A stretch of DNA of 64,000 nt, from positions 1,178,001 to 1,242,000 of the forward strand of contig NZ_CP023406.1 of the NCBI RefSeq assembly GCF_002327105.1, given 5' to 3'. Positions 29,402-39,764 of the stretch are shown one piece after another. Both the position numbers and the translations under genes were made by a program. The notes beneath the pieces were generated by a model. That model had not been told where the DNA came from. It did no database searches and saw only the letters and a list, made by a program, of their open reading frames with translations. Position 1 is the first letter of the stretch; each line of letters begins with the position of its first letter. This DNA comes from Luteimonas chenhongjianii. Lineage in GTDB: Bacteria > Pseudomonadota > Gammaproteobacteria > Xanthomonadales > Xanthomonadaceae.

Positions 29402-29622
29402 ACGCATGCATCTGTTCATGAAGCGGAAGTCCTGCGGCTGTTCGCACAAGGACTGACCGAGAGGGGAATCGCGGTGGGCCCCGTCGGAGCATCAAGACGC
29501 TTTCGGCAGAAGCGCTCGGCGATGTGCAGCTCGGCGCGACGACAACAGTCAATCCGACGGATATGTCCGGGGCCAACGTCTGGCGCTCTGGCGCCGGGGA
29601 TGGGAGAGCCGCAAGCGCGTGA
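29402..29622 (+). pseudogene. Frameshifted remnant of an RcsB-like LuxR-type HTH domain
   Basis: The 319 bases between recG and the nucleoside hydrolase hold no intact gene, but the plus strand encodes pieces of a LuxR-type DNA-binding domain scattered over two frames. In one frame come EAEVLRLFAQGLTERGIA (29420-29473) and QKRSAM (29507-29524); in the other SIKTLS (29488-29505) and LGATTTVN (29530-29553). In this order they track the RcsB C-terminus, where EVLRLFAEG...RSIKTISSQKKSAM...LG is expected. No receiver domain precedes them because recG ends at 29401, so only the helix-turn-helix end survives. I see nothing in the remaining bases to 29709. Confidence 0.6.
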
Positions 29623-29709
29623 CGCGGAATGACGGCGCAAGCGGTAGGCGGGGCAGACGCGCGGTGCCCGCATGCGGGCCGCTGGTTCATCGCGATCGCC
29701 GGCACGCGC

Positions 29710-29715
29710 CATAAT
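29710..29715 (+). promoter_or_regulatory. Candidate -10 box for the nucleoside hydrolase gene
   Basis: CATAAT lies only five bases before the ATG at 29721, so transcription would begin at or next to the start codon. A weak TTCATC lies 18 bases upstream. Confidence 0.4.
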
Positions 29716-29720
29716 GTGGA

Positions 29721-30656
29721 ATGACCGACAAGATTCCCCTGCTGATCGATACCGATCCCGGCGTGGACGACGCCCTCGCCTTGCTTCTGGCATTCGACGA
29801 TGACCGCCACGACGTGGTCGGCCTGACGATCGCCGCCGGCAATGTGGGCCTGCGTCACACGGTCGGCAACGCGCTCAAGCTCTGCGAGGTGGCGGGGCGT
29901 AGCGATGTACCCGTGTTCGCGGGGAGTGCGTCGCCTCTGCTGCATGCGGCGCCCGACGCGGCGTATGTGCATGGCGAAGACGGCTTCGGTGACGTGGGGT
30001 ATGCGCCAGCGCTGCGCGCAGCAGAGCCCGAGCATGCAGCCCTGGCGATCCTGCGCCTGTCCCACGAGCACGCCGGGCGCCTGGTGCTGGCGGCGCTCGG
30101 CCCGCTGACCAACATCGCGCTGGCGCTCAAACTCGATCCAACGCTTCCTTCGCGCGTGTCGCGCTTCGTCGCCATGTCCGGCGCAGTCACCGGCCAAGGC
30201 AATATCACCCCGTCCGCGGAGTTCAATGCCTACTTCGATCCGGAGGCGGCATCGATCGTGTTCGATGCGTTTCCGCGGTTCGACCTCTGCGACTGGGAGG
30301 CGACGGTCGCCCACGGCCTGCCGCATGACGCGGTGGTGGAGTGGATGAGCGGCGGTGGTCCGATCGGAGGGTTCTACGAGGAGATCTCGCGCAAGACCCG
30401 CGAGTGGTCCGCGGACCGCCGCGGCGACGACTGGCATTCGGCCGACGCGTTGACGATGGCCTGGCTCCTCGAGCCTGAAGGCGCACTGGAGATGCAGGAA
30501 CGCCCGCTCGAAGTCGTGCTAGAACACGGACCGCGCCGCGGCATGACGATGGTCGACTGGCAGCCCCGGGAGGGCCGGGCGGACAGCGCACGGATCCTGA
30601 TGCGCTACGACATCGCCCGCTTCCATGCGCGCGTCCGTCGGGTCCTCTCGCGCTGA
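29721..30656 (+). CDS. Inosine-uridine preferring nucleoside hydrolase family protein
   Basis: An N-ribohydrolase that splits nucleosides into base and ribose for salvage. The 311 residues have the calcium-binding signature [18 protein letters not shown] at the N-terminus, [15 protein letters not shown], and [20 protein letters not shown] with the conserved Asn and Asp of the active site. A C-terminal His in [15 protein letters not shown] corresponds to the catalytic-region His. Base preference (inosine-uridine or pyrimidine) cannot be decided here. The start lies directly after a -10-like hexamer, so the message may be leaderless. Confidence 0.92.
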   Translation: MTDKIPLLIDTDPGVDDALALLLAFDDDRHDVVGLTIAAGNVGLRHTVGNALKLCEVAGRSDVPVFAGSASPLLHAAPDAAYVHGEDGFGDVGYAPALRAAEPEHAALAILRLSHEHAGRLVLAALGPLTNIALALKLDPTLPSRVSRFVAMSGAVTGQGNITPSAEFNAYFDPEAASIVFDAFPRFDLCDWEATVAHGLPHDAVVEWMSGGGPIGGFYEEISRKTREWSADRRGDDWHSADALTMAWLLEPEGALEMQERPLEVVLEHGPRRGMTMVDWQPREGRADSARILMRYDIARFHARVRRVLSR

Positions 30657-30674
30657 CCGCGTCCGATACCCGAC

Positions 30675-30704
30675 TTGCAGCGGATGCCGGGGTGCCGGTA
30701 CAAT
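30675..30704 (+). promoter_or_regulatory. Sigma-70 promoter for rpmE2
   Basis: TTGCAG at 30675-30680, an 18-base spacer and TACAAT at 30699-30704. Transcription would begin about 28 bases before the rpmE2 ATG. I saw no Zur-like palindrome overlapping it. Confidence 0.55.
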
Positions 30705-30738
30705 GCCGCTCTTTCCTTGCGCAAACTGGTCCCCGCCA

Positions 30739-30990
30739 ATGAAGGCCGACATCCACCCCGATTACCGCGAAGTCGTCTTCCAGGACGTCACGTCCGATGG
30801 CTTCAAGTTCCTGACCCGCTCGACCCTCGCCGCCACGGCGAAGGAAAAGATCCAGTGGGAAGACGGCAATGAATACCCGCTGATCAAGATCGAAGTTTCT
30901 TCGGCCACGCATCCGTTCTACACCGGCCAGAACAAGATCATGGACATCAGCGGTCGCGTCGACAAGTTCCGCAAGCGTTACGCCAAGTAA
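30739..30990 (+). CDS. rpmE2: Ribosomal protein L31, type B (zinc-free form)
   Basis: A large-subunit ribosomal protein of 83 residues. It starts [20 protein letters not shown] and has the type B insertion, ending [20 protein letters not shown]. It contains no Cys at all, so it lacks the zinc site of the standard L31 and is the C-minus paralogue, usually induced when zinc is short. I use the ATG at 30739, supported by the promoter 35 bases upstream; the longer open frame begins inside the nucleoside hydrolase gene. A strong terminator follows. Confidence 0.96.
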   Translation: MKADIHPDYREVVFQDVTSDGFKFLTRSTLAATAKEKIQWEDGNEYPLIKIEVSSATHPFYTGQNKIMDISGRVDKFRKRYAK

Positions 30991-31044
30991 TCGCGTGCGG
31001 AGCGATGCGCTCGCCAAGGCGAGGGCATTGTCCGGCGACACCAG

Positions 31045-31073
31045 CGGCCGCCTCCGGGCGGCCGTCTGTTTTG
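31045..31073 (+). terminator. Rho-independent terminator of rpmE2
   Basis: CGGCCGCC-TCCG-GGCGGCCG is an eight-pair stem at 31045-31064, followed by TCTGTTTTG. It begins 54 bases after the stop codon. Confidence 0.8.
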
Positions 31074-31166
31074 CAGGTCATCAGCCCCGCCGTGTGTGCA
31101 CGCGGTGGGCTTTGCCGTGTTCGTCGTCCGCCCACGCGTACGCGGTCGGCGCCTGCGGAAACGCTA

Positions 31167-31175
31167 TGCGATAAT
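31167..31175 (+). promoter_or_regulatory. Extended -10 promoter of gltA
   Basis: TG-C-GATAAT is an extended -10 element giving a leader of about 70 bases before the gltA GTG. No clear -35 is present. Confidence 0.5.
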
Positions 31176-31249
31176 TGACGCGTTGCGGCACACGCCGCGC
31201 CCGCCAGGCCGGACGGCATTGCCGCCCGTAGAAATGAGGAGCCTTCAGA

Positions 31250-32551
31250 GTGTCTGAATCCAATTCCAAGCTTGACCAGGTCAAGCTCGATGCCGCCGGC
31301 AAGACGGTGACCCTGCCCGTCCTCCACGGCACGCTCGGCAATCCGTGCATCGACATCTCGAAGCTGCCCAAGGAAACCGGCTGCTTCACCTACGATTCCG
31401 GCTTCACCGCTACCGCCAGCTGCAAGTCGGCGATCACCTACATCGACGGCGACGAGGGTGTGCTGCTGTATCGCGGTTACCCGATCGACCAGCTGGCCGA
31501 GAAGTCGAGCTTCCTCGAAGTCGCCTACCTGCTGCAGGCCGGGGAACTGCCGAACGCCGACGAGTTCGCCAAGTTCGAGCACGAGGTCACGCATCACACG
31601 ATGATGCACGAGTCGCTCAAGAGCTTCCTGCAGGGTTTCCGCCACGACGCGCACCCGATGGCGATGCTTGCCGCCTCGGTCGCTTCGATGTCGGCGTTCT
31701 ACCACGACACTTTGGATCTGCAGGATCCCGAACAGCGCCGCCTCGCCGCGATCCGCCTGATCGCCAAGGTTCCGACGCTGGCCGCTGCCGCGTACCGGTA
31801 TTCGATCGGCCAGCCGATCCGCTACCCGCGCAACAGCCTCGGCTACGTCGATCGCTTCCTGCACATGATGTTCGAGATGCCGAGCGAGCCGCTGGAGCTC
31901 AATCCGGTCGTTGCCAAGGCGATGGACCTGCTCTTCATCCTGCACGCCGACCACGAGCAGAACGCGTCGACCTCGACCGTGCGCCTCGTCGGCTCCACCG
32001 GCGCGAACCCGTATGCATCGGTCGCCGCCGGCATCGCCGCGCTGTGGGGCCCGGCACATGGCGGTGCCAACGAGGCGGTACTCAAGCAGCTCGCCGAGAT
32101 CGGCACCGCCGACAACGTCGAGAAGGCGGTGTTGCGCGCCAAGGACAAGAATGACCCGTTCCGCCTGATGGGCTTCGGTCACCGCGTCTACAAGAACTTC
32201 GATCCGCGCGCGAAGATCATCCGCGAGATGACCCACAAGGTGCTCGGCGAACTGGGCATCAACGACCCGTTGCTGGACGTGGCGATGAAGCTCGAGGAAG
32301 CGGCGCTGAAGGACGATTACTTCGTCGAGCGCAAGCTGTATCCGAACGTCGACTTCTACAGCGGCATCATCTACAAGGCGCTGAACATCCCGACCGAGAT
32401 GTTCACCGTGATGTTCGCGATCGGCCGCACCGCTGGCTGGGTGGCGCATTGGCTCGAGCAGCAGGTCGATCCGGAAGCCAAGATCGGTCGTCCGCGCCAG
32501 ATCTATACCGGCTACGACGTGCGTGACTACAAGGATGCCGGCGCGCGCTGA
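31250..32551 (+). CDS. gltA: Citrate synthase
   Basis: GltA condenses acetyl-CoA and oxaloacetate to citrate, the entry step of the TCA cycle. The 433 residues match the hexameric Gram-negative (type II) form. Active-site regions are clear: [20 protein letters not shown] with the oxaloacetate-site His, [34 protein letters not shown] with catalytic His and Arg, and [17 protein letters not shown] with the catalytic Asp. It starts with GTG, with GAGGAG upstream at a suitable distance. It is monocistronic, bounded by its own promoter and terminator. Confidence 0.97.
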   Translation: MSESNSKLDQVKLDAAGKTVTLPVLHGTLGNPCIDISKLPKETGCFTYDSGFTATASCKSAITYIDGDEGVLLYRGYPIDQLAEKSSFLEVAYLLQAGELPNADEFAKFEHEVTHHTMMHESLKSFLQGFRHDAHPMAMLAASVASMSAFYHDTLDLQDPEQRRLAAIRLIAKVPTLAAAAYRYSIGQPIRYPRNSLGYVDRFLHMMFEMPSEPLELNPVVAKAMDLLFILHADHEQNASTSTVRLVGSTGANPYASVAAGIAALWGPAHGGANEAVLKQLAEIGTADNVEKAVLRAKDKNDPFRLMGFGHRVYKNFDPRAKIIREMTHKVLGELGINDPLLDVAMKLEEAALKDDYFVERKLYPNVDFYSGIIYKALNIPTEMFTVMFAIGRTAGWVAHWLEQQVDPEAKIGRPRQIYTGYDVRDYKDAGAR

Positions 32552-32581
32552 TCCACGCACCGTCATCGATGGAGTACGAAG

Positions 32582-32606
32582 AAGGCGGCCCATGGGTCGC
32601 CTTTTT
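32582..32606 (+). terminator. Rho-independent terminator of gltA
   Basis: AAGGCGGCC-CATG-GGTCGCCTT forms a stem with one G-U pair, followed by a T run. It lies 30 bases after the gltA stop. Confidence 0.8.
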
Positions 32607-32762
32607 CATGTTCGTGCTATCGCGCCCGGAGGCGGCGGCTGACGGCTCGCACCGTTGTTTTCCGATTCTCTGCGCCGCGCCTCTTCGTGAGACTGGTCGA
32701 GTGATCCGGTGGTTGTTCCGGATCGACCGGGCAGGGTTTCAATCCGACGCGAGGGGGCGACG

Positions 32763-33224
32763 ATGAAGATGCAACAGATCTGGGCGGTAGTGATTGGCTG
32801 CGGCATTGCGCTGGCCGCTTTCGCCACTGGAGCACAGGAAATGTCTTTCCGCAGTGGAACGGTCACGGGAATCAGCACCATGCAGGTTCCGGTGACTGCC
32901 GGCCAGCAGCGCAGCGAGCCGTCGCGCGGCGGCGGTGCGATCGGTCGTGCGCTGGGACGCATGGCGGGCCGCGCAGCCTCCCGGGTCACCGGCGAGTACT
33001 CCTACGAGGCCTACGAGGTCGCCAGTGGCGTGACTCGCGACGTTGTGGAAGGTGCAGCCACGCCCGCAGCGGGCGGCGCAATGGCCACCGTTTTCATGGT
33101 GATGCTGCGCTTCGATGACGGGAGCGAATCCGCGATCCGCGCTGCCGATGCCAGCGGCCTGCGGGTCGGGGCGCGTGCGCGCGTCTTCGGCAGTGGCGAC
33201 AGCGCGCGGATCGTCGCCGAATAG
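32763..33224 (+). CDS. Putative secreted protein of unknown function
   Basis: I do not recognise this 153-residue protein. It starts MKMQQIWAVVIGCGIALAAF, a clear signal peptide with probable cleavage near ATGA-QE; no lipobox Cys follows, so it is likely periplasmic or exported. The middle is rich in Gly, Ala and Arg (GGGAIGRALGRMAGRAASRV), which recalls glycine-zipper segments. The C-terminus (VMLRFDDGSESAIRAADASG) is beta-rich and ends ARVFGSGDSARIVAE. AGGGGG precedes the ATG at 32763. The gene stands alone between gltA and a convergent uncharacterised gene. Confidence 0.7.
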   Translation: MKMQQIWAVVIGCGIALAAFATGAQEMSFRSGTVTGISTMQVPVTAGQQRSEPSRGGGAIGRALGRMAGRAASRVTGEYSYEAYEVASGVTRDVVEGAATPAAGGAMATVFMVMLRFDDGSESAIRAADASGLRVGARARVFGSGDSARIVAE

Positions 33225-33264
33225 TCGCGCCGTCCGGGAGTGGCTCCGTTGGCCGGTAGCGCGC

Positions 33265-33906
33265 CTATCGCGCTTCCGGTGCCCCGTACTCCTGGGTCAG
33301 CAGCTTGCGGAGCTGGGGGTGCGACATACGCCGCATGGGGCGATCGTCGCCGGACGACAGGGGAGCTTGCCGAAGACTGGCTTCGGGCAGGACGGTCAGG
33401 TCGAACGTCAGGTCTTCCGCCGCGAACAGCCAGACATCGACATCCACCGTCCGTTGGCGATCCAGCCGTACGCGGCGCATCCGCCCCTCGGCCGGAATGC
33501 CGTGTTCCTCGATGAAGCGAACGAGCGCGCCCGGGTCGTCGGTGTGCACATGCAGCGTCACCGCCGAATGCGCGTCGGCCGTGCCCTCGAGCACTGGACC
33601 GACCAGGCGTGGGGAAAACGCTGCAAGGAATGCCATCGCGCGTTCGGCCGCTTCACGCCGTACGCGCAGGGCGTCGATCTGCCGCGTGCCGCTGAACAGC
33701 CGCTGGTACTCACGCAGCGCGACTTCGATCTCGCCGTCGCGCGGCAGCGCCGCCTCGTCATGGATACCCAGGCGATCCGCCGCCTTGAGCTTTGCCTGAT
33801 GGATATCGTGGATTCCGCCTTCCGCCATCAGCCGGGCCGCCTCCTGCGCGAGGCGATTGCGGCGTTCACGGTTGCGGCTATCCGAGTGCTGGCGCGCGCG
33901 GTGCAT
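33265..33906 (-). CDS. Conserved hypothetical cytoplasmic protein
   Basis: A 213-residue soluble protein that I cannot assign a function. The N-terminal third (RNRLAQEAARLMAEGGIHDI followed by HQAKLKAADRLGIHDEAALP) is helical and, from memory, resembles a widespread but uncharacterised proteobacterial family. The second half is alternating strand and helix (SAVTLHVHTDDPGALVRFIE and DVDVWLFAAEDLTFDLTVLP). There is no signal peptide or membrane helix, no nucleotide-binding loop, and no catalytic motif I can name. It lies alone downstream of mrcA on the same strand, with a 143-base gap, and converges on the secreted-protein gene. Confidence 0.75.
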   Translation of the reverse strand: MHRARQHSDSRNRERRNRLAQEAARLMAEGGIHDIHQAKLKAADRLGIHDEAALPRDGEIEVALREYQRLFSGTRQIDALRVRREAAERAMAFLAAFSPRLVGPVLEGTADAHSAVTLHVHTDDPGALVRFIEEHGIPAEGRMRRVRLDRQRTVDVDVWLFAAEDLTFDLTVLPEASLRQAPLSSGDDRPMRRMSHPQLRKLLTQEYGAPEAR

Positions 33907-34049
33907 GCTCGCCTCTCCGTTGATCCCCCGCCGTCGACTCTACGCTTCCCCGGTACCCGGTCAAGACGCCGCCGCGCGCCCGCCGTAGTGCGGGGTTTGG
34001 CGTGAGAATACGCAGATCGTCAACGCTGACAGCGGCATGTCGGGGACGA

Positions 34050-36599
34050 TCAGAAGATGTCGAACGCTTCCTCGGCGGGCGTCTCGTCAATCCGCAGGTC
34101 GATCTCCGATTCCATGCGATCGAGATCCTCGACCTTCACGTATTCGATGATGCCGCCCTCGGATGTGGTCGGCAGCAAGCGGCCACCGGCCGTCACCGAG
34201 ACGCGGACCATGCCCTCGGGCGGCTCGTTGGATGCTTCGGGTACGCCCTCGAGTGCGACACGCATGAAGTCGATCCAGATCGGCAGCGCCGCGCGTCCAC
34301 CGTACTCGCGGAAGCCGAGCGAGCGGTTGTCGTCGCGGCCGACCCAGACCGACGTGACGAGGTTGCCGCCGAACCCCGAAAACCAGGCGTCGCGATGGTC
34401 GTTGGTCGAGCCGGTCTTGCCGCCGACGTCGTCGCGCTCGAGTACCCGCGCGGCGGTGCCGGTGCCGCGTTTTACGACGTCGCGCATCATCGAGACCAGC
34501 TGGTAGGCAACCCGCTCGTCGATCGCGCGCGGTGCAATGACCGGCGCGGCGCCGTCTTCGCGCGGCTCGGGCGCGGCCGCCGCTGCCGCCGGGGCGGCGG
34601 TTACCTGCCGTGGCTCGGCTGCCGGCCCCAGATTGAACCCATCCACGACATGGCGCGGCGCCGCAGGCTGACCCGGTGTGCCCCCGGCCCCGCAACCGCG
34701 GCAGGCGCGGGCCGGATTCTCCTTGAAGACCAGCGTGCCTTCGCGATCGCGGACCTCGTCGATGAACCATGGCGTGACGCGGAACCCGCCATTGGAGAAC
34801 ACCGAATAGGCGCGGGTCACGTCGAGTGGGGTCAGCGAGGGTGTGCCCAGGGCGATCGACAGGTTCGGCGGCAGCTGCGATTCCTCGAAGCCGAAATGGC
34901 TGATGTACCTGCGCGCGTAGTCGACGCCGATGGCATCGAGCAGGCGCACGGCCACAAGGTTGCGCGACTGTACGAGTGCCTCGCGCAGCCGCATCGGACC
35001 GGCGAACTTGCCGTCGGAGTTCTGCGGGCGCCAGTCCTGGCCTCGACGCATCCGGAACAGCACCGGAGCGTCGAGCACGATCGACGCTGGATTGAAGCCC
35101 TTCTCGAACGACGCGGCGAAGATGAAAGGCTTGAAGCTGGAGCCGGGCTGGCGCCGCGACTGTGTCGCGCGATTGAAGTTGCTGCCCGCGAAGCTGAAGC
35201 CGCCGGTCAGCGCACGCAGTGCGCCGTCGTCGGGCTCCATCGAGACCAGCGTCGCCTGCGCGCGCGGCAACTGTTCCAGCTGCCAGGTGATCTTGGGCGG
35301 CGCCGGCGTATCGGCTGACGCGTTCGCCGCCGGCTTGGCCTGCGTCTCGATGCGGCGTACGCGGGTCAGGTCGCCACGCGCAAGCAGCGCAGCAGGATTC
35401 TTGCCCGTCCAGCGGCTGGCTGCCGCGTCCAGGGTGATGGACTGCCCGTCCGCGAGCACCACATCGGCGCTCGCGTTGCCACTGCGCACGACGATCGCCG
35501 GCAGCATGCCGCCCTGCGGTGGAATACCGCGCAGGCGCCGCGCCGTGGTCGCGGCATCCTCGCCCTCGGCCAAGTCGAAGGTTTCAGTGGGCTTGACCCA
35601 GCCGTGGCGCCGGTCGTAGGTCGACAGCCCGTTGCGCACCGCGAGCTCGGCAGCGGCCTGCATCGTCGGATCGATCGTCGTGGTGACGTGGTAGCCACGG
35701 GTCAGGACGTCGCCGCCGTAGCGCGCGATCATCTCCAGCCGGACCATCTCCGCCACATAGGGCGCATAGACCTCGATCGGGCGCTCGTGAGGGCTTGCGT
35801 GCATCTCGACCGCACGCGCCGCTGCTGCCTCCTGGGGACTGATGAAGCCCAGCTCCTGCATCCGTGCGAGCACGTAGACATCGCGGCGTTCCTTCGCGCG
35901 TTCGGGATTGCTGAGCGGATTGCCGCTCGATGGGAACTTCGGAATCGCCGCCAGCGAGGCCATCTCGTCGAGGGAGAGCTCGTCCAGTGACTTGCCGTAA
36001 TAGAACTCCGCCGCCGCCGCCACCCCGTAGGCGCGATTGCCGAAGAAGCTCTTGTTGAGGTAGAGCTCGAAGATCTCGTCCTTGCTGAGGTTCTGCTCCA
36101 TCTTCCGGGCCAGCAGCATCTCGGCGAACTTGCGGGTGAAGCTGTAGTCCGAGCTCAGGAAAAACTGCCGCGCAACCTGCTGGGTGATGGTCGAACCGCC
36201 GGGCACGCGGCGGTCGTTCGTCGTCGCCAGAAGCCACAGCGCGCGTCCGACACCGCGATAGTCGATACCGCCATGCTCGTAGAAGCGCGCGTCCTCCGTC
36301 GCCAGGAAGGCCTGCTTCAACCGCTCGGGCACTTCCTCGATCTTGACCGGGTAACGACGCGTCTCGCCGAACAGGGCGATGAGACGTCCGTCCCTGGCAT
36401 AGACATAGAGCGGCTCCTGCATCTCGATGTCGCGCAGGGCTTCCACGTCCGGCAGCTTGGACGCGACGGCCGCGTAGAGAATGCCGCCGGTGATTGCGGC
36501 GAGCAGACCGATGGCGGCGATCGCGATCAGGGTCCAGCGCATCAGGCGGCGGAGCCGGGAAGGGCGGGGGGTCTGCGGCTTGGAAGGGGCTGGGCTCAT
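34050..36599 (-). CDS. mrcA: Penicillin-binding protein 1A
   Basis: A bifunctional peptidoglycan synthase with glycosyltransferase and transpeptidase activities. The 849 residues have a cytoplasmic tail, one membrane helix (about 23-48), the GT51 domain with [20 protein letters not shown] and [16 protein letters not shown], an inserted OB-like domain, and a transpeptidase domain. The transpeptidase has SSFK near residue 486 as the active-site SxxK and [15 protein letters not shown] near 728. A Pro/Ala-rich insert lies just before the KTG region. It is divergent from pilM, the usual arrangement in pseudomonads and xanthomonads. A TATACT nine bases before the ATG suggests a very short leader. 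Confidence 0.95.
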   Translation of the reverse strand: MSPAPSKPQTPRPSRLRRLMRWTLIAIAAIGLLAAITGGILYAAVASKLPDVEALRDIEMQEPLYVYARDGRLIALFGETRRYPVKIEEVPERLKQAFLATEDARFYEHGGIDYRGVGRALWLLATTNDRRVPGGSTITQQVARQFFLSSDYSFTRKFAEMLLARKMEQNLSKDEIFELYLNKSFFGNRAYGVAAAAEFYYGKSLDELSLDEMASLAAIPKFPSSGNPLSNPERAKERRDVYVLARMQELGFISPQEAAAARAVEMHASPHERPIEVYAPYVAEMVRLEMIARYGGDVLTRGYHVTTTIDPTMQAAAELAVRNGLSTYDRRHGWVKPTETFDLAEGEDAATTARRLRGIPPQGGMLPAIVVRSGNASADVVLADGQSITLDAAASRWTGKNPAALLARGDLTRVRRIETQAKPAANASADTPAPPKITWQLEQLPRAQATLVSMEPDDGALRALTGGFSFAGSNFNRATQSRRQPGSSFKPFIFAASFEKGFNPASIVLDAPVLFRMRRGQDWRPQNSDGKFAGPMRLREALVQSRNLVAVRLLDAIGVDYARRYISHFGFEESQLPPNLSIALGTPSLTPLDVTRAYSVFSNGGFRVTPWFIDEVRDREGTLVFKENPARACRGCGAGGTPGQPAAPRHVVDGFNLGPAAEPRQVTAAPAAAAAAPEPREDGAAPVIAPRAIDERVAYQLVSMMRDVVKRGTGTAARVLERDDVGGKTGSTNDHRDAWFSGFGGNLVTSVWVGRDDNRSLGFREYGGRAALPIWIDFMRVALEGVPEASNEPPEGMVRVSVTAGGRLLPTTSEGGIIEYVKVEDLDRMESEIDLRIDETPAEEAFDIF

Positions 36600-36607
36600 G
36601 GCGGCGC

Positions 36608-36613
36608 AGTATA
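36608..36613 (-). promoter_or_regulatory. Candidate -10 box of mrcA
   Basis: TATACT on the minus strand ends nine bases before the mrcA ATG, giving a predicted leader of only about two bases. The -35 region (TGCCGC) is weak. Confidence 0.45.
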
Positions 36614-36717
36614 GGGGAGGCGGCCGGGGGGCGGCAGCGAGCCTGGCGCGCGGACTGGCGAGCGGTCAGAAAGCGAGAGCGCCGTCTGGGAATCCGCATG
36701 GTCAATCAAAGTTCATG

Positions 36718-36746
36718 TTGCCAATACAAGCAAAGTCCGCTATTTA
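36718..36746 (+). promoter_or_regulatory. Sigma-70 promoter of the pilMNOPQ operon
   Basis: TTGCCA at 36718-36723, a 17-base spacer and TATTTA at 36741-36746, in the most AT-rich stretch of the mrcA-pilM interval. Transcription would begin about 45 bases before the pilM GTG. Confidence 0.6.
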
Positions 36747-36747
36747 A

Positions 36748-37856
<1,109 letters not shown>

Positions 37857-37857
<1 letters not shown>

Positions 37858-38507
37858 TGTCCAGGATCAATCTCCTCCCGTGGCGCGTCGAACGGCGCAA
37901 GCAGCGGCAGAAAGAATTCGGCGTGATGGTGGGCCTCGCCGCGGCGACCGGCGTCGCGCTGTGGTTCCTCGTGAACATGTATTACAACGCGCAGATCGAC
38001 GGGCAGAACGAACGCAACGCGTTCCTGCAGCAGGAGATCGCCGAGGTCAAGAAGCAGAACGCGGAGATCGACACGCTCGAGTCGCAGCGCGCGCGCCTGC
38101 TGGCGCGAAAGAGCGTGATCGAGGAGTTGCAGGGCAAGCGCTCGCAGATGGTCCACCTGTTCGACCAGCTGGTCCGCACCATTCCCGATGGGGTGCTGCT
38201 GACTTCGCTCAAGCAGGAGGGCGAGATCCTGACGCTCGAGGGCCGCTCGCAATCAAACGCGCGCGTGAGTACCTACATGCGCTCGCTCGAAAGCTCCGGC
38301 TGGATGACCAGCCCGCAGCTGTCGGTGATCGAAGCGCGTGACGGCGTTCCGGGCCTGCCGTACGCGTTCACCTTGAACGTGAAGCTGTCCACGCCGGCCG
38401 CCAAGGAAGCCGCGGCTGTCGAGGGTCTCGAACCGGACGCTTCGGGCAACGCCGCATCCGATGCCCAGCCGGTCGCTGCGCCCGCCGCCGAAGGAGCCGC
38501 CTCGTGA
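37857..38507 (+). CDS. pilN: Type IV pilus assembly protein PilN
   Basis: PilN is a bitopic inner-membrane protein that contacts PilM in the cytoplasm and PilO in the periplasm. The 216-residue product begins MSRINLLPWRVERRKQRQKE, the INLLPWR motif that binds PilM. A membrane helix follows at about residues 25-42, then a periplasmic coiled coil (FLQQEIAEVKKQNAEIDTLE) and a ferredoxin-like domain. An Ala-rich C-terminal tail extends beyond the conserved part. It overlaps pilM by one base and pilO by four. Confidence 0.96.
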
Positions 38508-39208
38508 GCAGGAAGAAGATGTCGCTGCGCGAGCTCGACTTCAACAACAGTGGTTCGTGGCCCCGCGAGTACAAGATCGGCGCGTGTGTGCTGGTCGGCA
38601 TGCTGATCTTCTTCCTGCTGTGGTACGTGGTGACCCGCGAGAAGGGCGACGAGCTGGCGAGCCTCGAAGCGCAGGAATCAGGGCTGCGTGCGGATTTCGA
38701 GCGGGAACAGGCCAAGGCCGCCAACCTCGAGCCGCTCAAGCAGCAACTTGCACAGATGGAGCAGCAACTGCAGCAGATGCTGCGCCAGCTGCCGAGCAAG
38801 ACCGAGATGCCCGACCTGATCGTCGACATCTCGCAGACCGCCATCGCCACCGGCATCCAGAACGACCTCTTCAAGCCGGGCGAGGAAGCACCGCGTGAGT
38901 TCTACGCCGAGCAGCCGATTGCGCTGCGCATGGTGGGCAGCTATCACCAGTTCGGCGCATTCGTCAGCGGCGTCGCCTCGCTGCCGCGCGTGGTGATCAT
39001 GACGATGCACGACATCTCCCTGAAGCCACGCGCGGGCACGGCTGGCGAGGCGGGTGGTCTGGCCGCGATCGGGCCGAACTCGAGTCTGGAGCTCTCCGGC
39101 ACAGTGAAGACCTACCGGTATCTGGACGAGGAAGACACGGGCCTTCAATCGCAGGCCGGAGCGGCAGGCGAGACGGCTGCGGGAACGGCGACTGGAGGCA
39201 TGCTGTGA
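38504..39208 (+). CDS. pilO: Type IV pilus assembly protein PilO
   Basis: PilO pairs with PilN in the inner-membrane alignment complex. The 234-residue product starts at a GTG whose GTGA overlaps the pilN stop. A membrane helix lies at about residues 26-46 (IGACVLVGMLIFFLLWYVVT), followed by a coiled coil (LKQQLAQMEQQLQQMLRQLP) and a globular domain with YHQFGAFVSGVASLPRVVIM, typical of PilO. The C-terminal tail is Gly/Ala-rich. It overlaps pilP. Confidence 0.95.
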   Translation: MSRKKMSLRELDFNNSGSWPREYKIGACVLVGMLIFFLLWYVVTREKGDELASLEAQESGLRADFEREQAKAANLEPLKQQLAQMEQQLQQMLRQLPSKTEMPDLIVDISQTAIATGIQNDLFKPGEEAPREFYAEQPIALRMVGSYHQFGAFVSGVASLPRVVIMTMHDISLKPRAGTAGEAGGLAAIGPNSSLELSGTVKTYRYLDEEDTGLQSQAGAAGETAAGTATGGML

Positions 39209-39750
39209 TGGCGATCGCAACTCCCGCATTCGCGCGTGGTTTGTCGGTGTTCGTCCTGGTTCTTGCAGCGACGGGCTGCGGCCGCGGCATCAGCAGTCAG
39301 CCAGGCGATGCGCCCAACCTCGAAGTCTGGGTCGAAGAGGTCAAGCAGCGTCCCGCGCCCGCGCTCGACCCGTTGCCGGTGATGCAGCAGTTCGAGACCT
39401 TCGAGTATTCGGCGCAGGGCATCCGCGATCCTTTCAGCAACGCGTTTACCGACGACGGCGGCGGCAGCGGGCCGCGCCCGGATTCGAACCGGCGCAAGGA
39501 AGTGACCGAGCAGTTCCCGCTCGACAGCATGTCGATGGTTGGCACGATCGGTACAGGGGGGCGGATCGTCGGCCTGGTGCTGGCGCCCGACAAGGTCACC
39601 TATCGCATCACCCCTGGCAACTACCTGGGACAGAACGATGGCCGGGTCACCTCGGTCAACGAAAATCGCATCGAGCTCGTCGAGCTGGTGCCCGATGGCG
39701 CCGGCGGCTGGCTCGAGCGCCCGGCTTCGCTCGCGCTGAACGAACAATGA
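39205..39750 (+). CDS. pilP: Type IV pilus lipoprotein PilP
   Basis: PilP is an inner-membrane lipoprotein that joins PilN/PilO to the secretin PilQ. The signal sequence GLSVFVLVLAATGC has a lipobox (ATGC) with the acylated Cys at about residue 26. The rest is periplasmic, with an unstructured stretch and a small beta domain (FPLDSMSMVGTIGTGGRIVG and YRITPGNYLGQNDGRVTSV), as in other PilP proteins. Two starts are possible: GTG at 39205 or ATG at 39208; GGAGG at 39194-39198 serves either. The 181-residue form is given. Confidence 0.94.
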   Translation: MMAIATPAFARGLSVFVLVLAATGCGRGISSQPGDAPNLEVWVEEVKQRPAPALDPLPVMQQFETFEYSAQGIRDPFSNAFTDDGGGSGPRPDSNRRKEVTEQFPLDSMSMVGTIGTGGRIVGLVLAPDKVTYRITPGNYLGQNDGRVTSVNENRIELVELVPDGAGGWLERPASLALNEQ

Positions 39751-39764
39751 TGAGGGGAAGCAAC

